Assembly: GCF_000004075.3 (NCBI RefSeq)
Contig: NC_026655.2
Coordinates: forward strand, 124,001 to 188,000
Length of the DNA stretch: 64,000 nt
DNA from: Cucumis sativus
Lineage: Eukaryota; Streptophyta; Magnoliopsida; Cucurbitales; Cucurbitaceae
Direction: 5' to 3'
The notes under the pieces: generated by a model
Told to the model about the DNA's origin: nothing
The model's input: the letters and a program-made list of their open reading frames with translations, nothing else
Database searches by the model: none
In this document: piece by piece, positions 56,793 through 64,000 of the stretch
Layout: every line of letters begins with the position of its first letter
How positions within the stretch are numbered: the stretch's first letter is position 1
Translations under genes and position numbers: made by a program

Positions 56793-58032
56793 ATGGATTC
56801 CTCGTCTCTTAACTCCCCGGAGCTGATGAATTTTATCAATGTGAGTTCATTTTCGTGGTTTTTAATTGTCACTTCTTGGCTATGATTCATTCTGGATCGA
56901 GTATGAAAAATGAAATGACGGTAATCATTTGTGGTATTTGAAATAGGAAAAAAGACAAGATCTTTAATTTCCTCTCCCATGAATATGCTATTGGGTTGCT
57001 TTTTATCGCCTTTATGCATTACCTATTTAGTTCGTAGAATATCCGAGAATGGTAAAATTGATATCAGTCATGATTATTTCTTGTCAACTCTGCTACTTAG
57101 TGTCTAATAGGACATAATGTGTTTGCAAGAAACTATTTTTTAGAAGCAATGACAGAGCCCTTGAGACTGAGACCTACACTGACCCTGTCTAAAGATAAGT
57201 CTTAAGAAATGCTTTGTTGTCATCAGAACTCCTTACTCACCAGATAGTACGCTCTTGAAATTAGAATATTATGTCTACAGCAGATTTGAGTTTGTCTCTA
57301 AATCGGAAATGAATTATATTTTTATCACAGTTTGACTTTGGTCCGAAAACTTCAGAGACGTCACTTGATGATTGTACTGCTATGTGGAATATCAATGAAT
57401 ACAAATCTGGAAACAATACATGCTCTGACTTCTTTTTGTTTCTTTTTCTTGAAAACAGAAACAAACATTTTTTTCCGATAAGCGTATTCAATGAGTTTAT
57501 CAGCCATGCAAGTAATTATAGGCTATGGAATTCCATGGGTTCATATCACTTAAAAAGATCAGAGTTTGTCTGAACTTGGGGGTTACAGTTATATGTCTTT
57601 AAGTATGATTTTGTTTATGTAAGATGTTCAATTTTATTTGCCAACAAACCATAGGTGGCAATCAGTTGACTACTCATTGTGTGTTGTCTACTCTTCACCA
57701 CGCACCCTCCATCGTTTTTCATTTCTGGATTTCAACCTTCCTCCCTGTTCAGTTTAGACAGAAGATGCTTTGTTTTGTGACTTCTATTTGTTGCAGTGAC
57801 AAAATTTAAATGCTATTGGTCAATTATTTGATCATTTGTTAAACAGGAAGAGAAGCAAAGAGCTATGGTTGCTGAGATGGTGGCTAAGCTTACCAGTGTC
57901 TGTTGGGACAAGTGCATAACTGGAACACCAGGGAGTAAGTTCAGCTCCAGTGAATCCAACTGTCTATCCAACTGTGCCCAGCGCTATATGGATATGAGCA
58001 TCATCATTATGAAACGATTTCAAAATAGTTAA
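56793..58032 (+). CDS. TIM8: Mitochondrial import chaperone TIM8, 2 exons
   Basis: Small TIM of the intermembrane space which, with TIM13, escorts hydrophobic precursors to the inner-membrane TIM22 route. Exons 56793-56840 and 57847-58032, phase 0, give 77 residues, the family's length. The twin CX3C motifs that form two disulphides are at C35/C39 (CWDKC) and C55/C59 (CLSNC), spaced as usual. The Leu/Met-rich flanking helices AMVAEMVAKLTSV and RYMDMSIIIMKRFQ are present. No presequence is expected, since small TIMs are trapped by disulphide formation. The single 1 kb intron contains no recognised element. The start ATG is the first in frame. Confidence 0.97.
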
Positions 58033-60239
58033 AAGGATCTCAACGTGAGGCTTGCTTTTCCAGTTACAAGACAATGTATTTTCTTGGGTATATTGTTCAA
58101 TTCAAACCGATAGGCAAAAGGTTATGAATTTCTGGAAATACTGTTCATTTTTTTGAAGTTGTTGCTGCATTCCCTAAATCAAATTATTTTACATTACATC
58201 TTGATGAGAAGAGTAATGAACTGATATGGGGTATTCTGTTTCTTTCAGAGAAAAAAGAGAACGAAAATTAGGGGCATTCTGTTTTTTCTTTTTAATTTTG
58301 GCATATCAATATGTAGTTTGGAGTAATTGGAATGTGCTTTCGTTCGGGCAACCTGCTGCCTGCTTCTTTGTCATCCCAAGAGGAAGTCGCTCGACGTGGA
58401 GCACTGCCTCATATGTGTGGATGAAGATAGGCGGCAGGCGTTCCAATTTTCATGTAAGTGGCTACATGGAATAGTTTTTCCTTTCGTGAATCTTAATAAG
58501 ATGACATGTCACGTTTGCACCAAGTGAATCATTTTAACACTTGGATCTGCTTCCAGCCTAAAGAAACCAATATCATCGACTTTCAGCCATCTTTATCTCT
58601 TTAAAGACTGCTATAGTTTAAGACCAATAAGATTTAAGGGTTGTGAATATTGAAGTAGCTTTGGACGTTTGAGCATACTTTTTACAATTCATGAGTTATG
58701 TCAACAGTGTAATTATTGTAGCATGAATAATATTTTATAGATAAAAAAAAAAATTAAAGGATAAAACGTTATATTATTTTCTTTGCCGTAAAAGTCATCT
58801 TTCATTAGCCTTTCCACTTCGTTTCCAATTTACCTCAATTCCCCACTATAATATCAGCTTCCAATTGATCTGATAATGACATATTGAAATTTGATTAGTA
58901 GAAGCAGACCAACCCACGACGAGGTTTAAATAATATAAACTAAAAGGGGAAGGGGTTAGAAAAGAGTAGAGATGAATATAAAGTAATAAAGAGAGATATT
59001 AGCATTTAGATGTGAAGAGTTTATAGGAATTGCGTATGGAGTTGCTTGCAAGAGCATATCTGCCATTTGGAGTCTCTTCTGTGTAGCATTCTAAATGTTG
59101 GGCTTTCTTATCTAGTCACACACGGAAACCGAATATAGCCATTTTTGTGTTCACAAGCCAACATTTAATAACAACATTTAATTATAAGTAGGAAGTCATA
59201 TATACTATATCTATCTATTGTGGTTAGTTTCTTTTGGGATAACCTTATGAGTGGAGTGTCACCTTTTAGATGTAATATGAATAGATCAAATCAAAATGAA
59301 TCATAACAGAAAATAAGGGACGAGTCAAGTTGTGTTCTTGTGCGAATATGTTGGGTATTATTGTCTACACCTTCAACATAACAATAACTCCATTACTGGA
59401 AGGAAAAAAAAAACATACTAATAGCTACCTGTATTTGGACTACTCCCACATTAAAGTTGCATACGAAATCACCTGATGAATATCTTTGGGTGTAGTTTAT
59501 ATTATAAACATTTTGAGTGATTAGTGGTGATTATTTTATAATGTCTAAATGTTCATAAAATCGAATCTCATAAGAAAACAAATTGTAAATCTTATCTTTT
59601 AAAGGTGTAATCGTTCCTGAACTGTACACCTGGCAAACCCAACTAATAAGCCCCTCTTTACCTGCTAACCAAGACTAATCAAAACCTCATCAACTTATAA
59701 TTAATATCTCTTGCCTTTCTTCCTTTTAATGAAAGAAGGTTATTAAATAATTATTAAAGTAAACAAACATTTCTTATACATATTATTAGTAGTATTATTC
59801 TAATGTTTGTGGAGGTTGGATGCATATAGTTTTCATCAGTTTACATGGTGACACCTTGCACAGAGAAGACTTTGAACTCTTTGTATCACACGCGTGAGTT
59901 CCAAAAGCTTTCTAAGATAGAACGCAATAACTGCAACCAAAAAACAATTAAGCCTTCTCCTTCTTCTTTTTTTCCATTCAATATCCTATTAATATTATAT
60001 CTAAAACGACCTTGGGTGGATTTCATTTCATGTCTGTTTTAATCTTTAAAATTTCTGCATTGCTGCATCTGCATGAATTATAAAGTTGAAAGACCTTAAT
60101 TGTACGGCACATGGAACATTTTTGTGGTCGGCTTTTGGGCCTTTTCAAGGGCTCCTTTTGTAAAATGCATAAATTAAACATTATATACATATATCTGTGT
60201 GTGTGTGTGTACTGTCATGTAAATATACATAAAAAGTTT

Positions 60240-60266
60240 GGGGGGGGGGGGGGGGGGGGGGGGGGG
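60240..60266 (+). repeat. 27-base G homopolymer in the SWEET promoter
   Basis: An uninterrupted run of 27 G followed by AGG, about 320 bp before the SWEET start codon. Such a run can fold into G-quadruplexes. Long G runs are rare in AT-rich plant DNA, and their length is often wrong in assemblies. Confidence 0.9.
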
Positions 60267-60459
60267 AGGTGAAGTGGATTTTGGGTAGGAAGGCTTTAAT
60301 GCGGAGGATATCATAAAAATGTAGTATGGAAAAGGTGGAGTTTAAGCACTTTTAAAAGATAATAAAGTAATGATGGTTTTGAATAATTATTAATTATTCA
60401 TAATTATAATGGTTGTTCATGCAAAAGCACATAATAACACATATGATCACATTGAGTAG

Positions 60460-60467
60460 TATAAATA
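60460..60467 (+). promoter_or_regulatory. TATA box of the SWEET gene
   Basis: TATAAATA, 120 bp before the start codon and followed by a CT-rich leader, a typical plant arrangement. Confidence 0.6.
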
Positions 60468-60587
60468 AGCGTCCTCCTCCAAACTGATATGGCAGCAAGA
60501 TTTGAGGTTGCATACAGAGAGATAACTCAACTCCTCTGCCTTCTACCTCTCTCCTCTTGCTCCTTTTAAATTACTAACATAACAATA

Positions 60588-61947
60588 ATGGCCCTTAGTT
60601 TTATGAATCACAACCCTTGGATTTTTGCTTTTGGTCTTCTAGGTATACATATATATATTCTCATTATTTCTTCTTCCAAATTTAATTAATTACCTCTTTA
60701 ATTTCTCATATATATATATATATGTACGAACTAATATACTGTTCAATTGGAATAACTTTGTAGGTAACATTTTCTCGTTCATCGTATTTCTGGCCCCAGT
60801 GTAAGTTGAATCGTTACTATACTGATTATATATTTATGTATAGGAAGTGAATAGGCATTATTTTGATTTTTTTGATGAGATAAAATTAATATTATCTATT
60901 ATAATTGGATGCAGGCCTACATTTATAAGGGTGTGTAGAAAGAAATCAACGGAAGGATTTCAATCAATTCCCTACGTGGTTGCGCTGTTCAGTGCTCTGT
61001 TATTGATATACTATTCCACACTGAATGCGGATGAGTTCTTTCTTATGACCATCAACTCTGTTGGCTGTTTCATTGAGACCATTTACATCGCTTTATACAT
61101 TGCCTATGCTCCCAAGAAGGCTCGGGTCAGTTTTTGTTTTTTTTAATTTTAATACCTTCGATCGCTATATGTATATATACATAATATATAATATAAGTTC
61201 ATATATATGTATATATATATGCAGATATTCACTGTGAGGTTTGTTCTGCTGTTGGACGTTGTTGGGTTTTGTTCTATTCTGGTAGTGACCCAATTTCTAG
61301 TGAAGAGGGCTTACAGAGCCCGCGTGATTGGTTTCATTTGTGGAGGTCTCTCCGTCAGCGTTTTTGCAGCTCCTCTCAGCATCATGAAGAGAGTTATCCG
61401 TACAAGAAGCGTCGAGTACATGCCTTTCTCTCTCTCTTTTTTCCTCACACTCAGCGCTGTCATGTGGCTCTGCTATGGTTTGTTCCTCAAGGATTTATAC
61501 GTTGCGGTAATAATAACACAACAATATAAATTCTTCAAATCTCAATTATTATTACACCTATATATATATATATATATATAACTTTACCTACCTATAACCT
61601 TTCATATTAATTATTAATTACAGCTTCCAAACACATTGGGATTCACATTCGGGATGGCTCAGATGATTCTGTACGCCATCTACAGAAACGCCAAGCCGTT
61701 GCCTTCCGAGGAAAAGCTCCCCCAACACAAAGCCGATATCGAAACTCAAATTGTAATAACGGCCACCCCTACTAATCCTGATGACCATCAGGGCGATGAG
61801 CATCAAAATCAAGATCAAGTTATTAATGTTCCTCCACCACCTCCTCAATCCAACACCAACCATGCACCATCAGTATGCAACAATAATGACAAATATTGCA
61901 TGGACAATAACATGGCCCCGCCGCCCATGGTCAAATGTGAGGCTTGA
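60588..61947 (+). CDS. SWEET sugar transporter, clade III (sucrose type), 5 exons
   Basis: Uniporter that lets sugars, in clade III mainly sucrose, leave cells across the plasma membrane, for phloem loading, nectar or seed filling. Exons: 60588-60642, 60764-60800, 60915-61125, 61225-61506, 61624-61947, giving 302 residues. Seven helices form two MtN3/saliva triple-helix units joined by a linker helix. Unit 1 has [19 protein letters not shown] and [20 protein letters not shown]; unit 2 has [20 protein letters not shown] and [20 protein letters not shown]. Both conserved helix prolines and the TRSVEYMPF motif are present. The ~75-residue cytosolic tail is Pro/Asn/His-rich. Exon 4 (282 bp) equals the usual 162- and 120-bp SWEET exons fused, so one intron appears lost (recalled gene structure). 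From memory its position matches SWEET10/13 of Arabidopsis. Confidence 0.96.
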
Positions 61948-64000
61948 GTTTTTCATGCATGTATCATCATCATCATCCACCAATCTCCTCCCTGCAATCA
62001 CTTGTATTATTGTATAATGTCTTCTTTTTCTTCTTGTTATTGTTGTTGTTGTTAGAGTAACTTTAATTTATGTATTTCTAAACTCGGGAGAGAGGTTCCA
62101 TATCCATGTACAATTTATATATTTATATATATATGCTTTTAATTTAATCATATCCTATAACTAACCAACAAAATTTATTTATGTATATATATATATCCAT
62201 TTTTTATTACTTTCATTTCATATTTAATCTAATTCAATATAATTGTCACAATAATATATTTAATTGCATTAGTTATATATATTTGGTCAAAATAGCCTAA
62301 CTCATTAACACATTATATTAAAATTAACAATTAACTCAATTTAGACTTTCTTTTAAACTATATATGTATATGATCTATAGACCATTCTTGTTGGTTTAGT
62401 CAACAATATTTATTATAATAATACTAAATAAATAAATTTAGAGAGAAAGGGTCCAATCCATATTATCCACCTACCTAGCATTAGTTTAATTAATATATTT
62501 TATTTAAAAAATTTAATTTTCTTGGTAACTAATTGTTGTAAGATCACATGGGAACCTAATTAAATTTGTAGAGGAACTTGCAATTGGTCATTTTCACTAA
62601 AATGTGAGGAGGTGATCAAATGTGGTACAATAAGGAATTAAATTAGTTAAAACTTAAAGATGCTTTCTCGGTCTTTGTCCATTGTGATCATTCACTAATA
62701 AATAAATTATATAGCCTCGGGAATGTATCTTAATTAGGAACACTATATATATTCTGTTATATATATTCATGATTAATTATCTTCATATTATAATCATTGA
62801 TTTAATTAGACTCCACCAATCTTATGTACGCTTTATCCAATACTTGGTGTGTATAGATATGCATACATATATGTCCAAGGAAAGGCATAAAGTTCACATA
62901 CGAGATTGAAATGAGGCATTGGAAGCCAACCTATATTCCAAAAAGAAAATCTCAATGCCTTGAGATTTGGACCAACCAAACTCGGTCGGATCGATAAATA
63001 TATATCAATCAACCATAAACCAAAAAATTCGAACATACATATCTTGGCTACCTTGAGCACTAGAAATGTCGACACAGTGTGTTACAGATGCAATCGAAGA
63101 CATATATTTATAATGACAAACTTATAAATAATCGCATTTGACCACTCTACGAGGAAGAGATCTGACGACTTGTATTTCATTTTTATTTAGTTGAATTAGT
63201 ACTAATTTAGGTATCAAATTGTAAAACTAATCTCTTACCTACTGTAACTTTAGAGCATCTTAAGACTAGACTTGGAAGAAGTAAAGTTGAATTACGTCAA
63301 AGGCCAATGCAAACCTGCAACGAATCCCAATGGTAACGATATCATGCAAAGCACCGATAATAATGTCAATTCGAAATCCAATGCATCCAACGTATACTAA
63401 TGGTGTGTTGGATATATATGCCAAATTAATTTGGTATCAATAATAGTGAAGATTTCAAGAGTTGTCCTGTAGTATACTAATGTGCTGACAATCAAGCCTA
63501 AGCTAGTAATAATTAAACCCAACCAGCTACAAAAGTTGGCCATACGTCTCCATATATACTCTTTAGATTTTCACGATCGACTCCTATAATAAATATGATG
63601 ATCATTTGATCCATCACGTGAGTGATGTCATACCGTACCTCTTATGGTTGACCATATAGATTAATGTAACCTCTCATTTAAAAATTTAATATTATATTAT
63701 CTAACATTAGTCAAATATAACTAAACTTCTTTTGCCTCTATAGGACATTAATTAGCACAAAAGAGTAAATGCAAAAAGAAAAGATCTAGTAATAGTTAGA
63801 GGTTAATTAAAAATGCAAAATTTGAAACTAGAGACTAATTAAATTGAACTAAGTAGAATTATAATATTTTGAAATGAATAGTAAAATAGGTAGGTAGGGA
63901 AGAAAAATACATAAGAAAAAGAAAATTAATGATGATCTAATTCAGCTATATGGTTATGATTATAGTTCTCACCAACTTTTAGAGGTTTTCATTTTAAAAT
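61948..64000. other. Downstream AT-rich intergenic DNA
   Basis: The first ~120 bp are the SWEET 3' UTR. The rest is AT-rich with many TA runs and no reading frame or repeat that I can support. The window ends without another gene. Confidence 0.5.

Larger units (their letters stand above)
58033..60587. other. Intergenic region, TIM8 to SWEET
   Basis: The TIM8 3' UTR is on the left. The 58226-58527 frames are not recognised. 58740-60180 is AT-rich and empty. The SWEET promoter holds a GT repeat at 60197-60210, a long G homopolymer at 60240-60266 and a TATA box at 60460-60467. Confidence 0.5.

Noticed and set aside
58226-58527. Open frames downstream of TIM8 with a Cys/His-containing stretch (HCLICVDEDRR)
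   Set aside because: No recognisable domain, no phase-consistent exons and a position in the TIM8 3' flank; treated as chance.

Overview
This is a gene-rich stretch of a eudicot plant nuclear genome. Every coding gene of the host is plant-type, most have GT-AG introns, and the intergenic DNA is AT-rich with MITEs, Copia relics and a Mutator-like element. I favour a cucurbit (melon/cucumber group), because MULEs carrying a DUF1985/Ulp1-type gene are known there from memory, but this is inference and the species cannot be read off the sequence.

Layout, left to right: mitochondrial phosphate carrier (+, 338-1850); CCA-adding enzyme/poly(A)-polymerase-like gene (-, 2350-7548, 13 exons, with a foldback element in intron 10); bHLH transcription factor (+, 8107-9655); a 4.3 kb gap; SAM-domain protein (+, 13933-14847); serine palmitoyltransferase LCB2 (-, 16263-22214, 12 exons, with a fossil Copia element in intron 7); CASP-like membrane protein (-, 24626-25231); E2 ubiquitin conjugase UBC27 (+, 29033-32249, with fossil Copia sequence in intron 1); a giant GHKL-ATPase 'sacsin-like' protein (+, 34195-40463); a predicted N-myristoylated protein of unknown function (-, 40829-41870); a NAC transcription factor (-, 43646-44487); a decayed exosome RRP4 copy (-, 45942-48053); a 6.5 kb Mutator-like element (48141-54645); mitochondrial TIM8 (+, 56793-58032); and a clade III SWEET sugar exporter (+, 60588-61947). 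I rebuilt each exon set so that splice phases close and the total length matches the family.

The genes are not a functional cluster. From memory, their order resembles paralogous Arabidopsis blocks (chr 3 around At3g48740-48850 and chr 5 around At5g50790-50915 and At5g23660-23690), so the window looks like an old, well-kept syntenic block.

The most interesting part is 45.9-54.7 kb. There a Mutator-like element with 116-bp, almost identical terminal inverted repeats and a perfect 9-bp target duplication sits about 90 bp upstream of the start codon of a dead RRP4 copy. The element holds a 3'-truncated MURA transposase gene, a convergent DUF1985 gene that has lost its protease part, and ten and a half copies of a 178-bp satellite with a partial A-A-B higher-order pattern.
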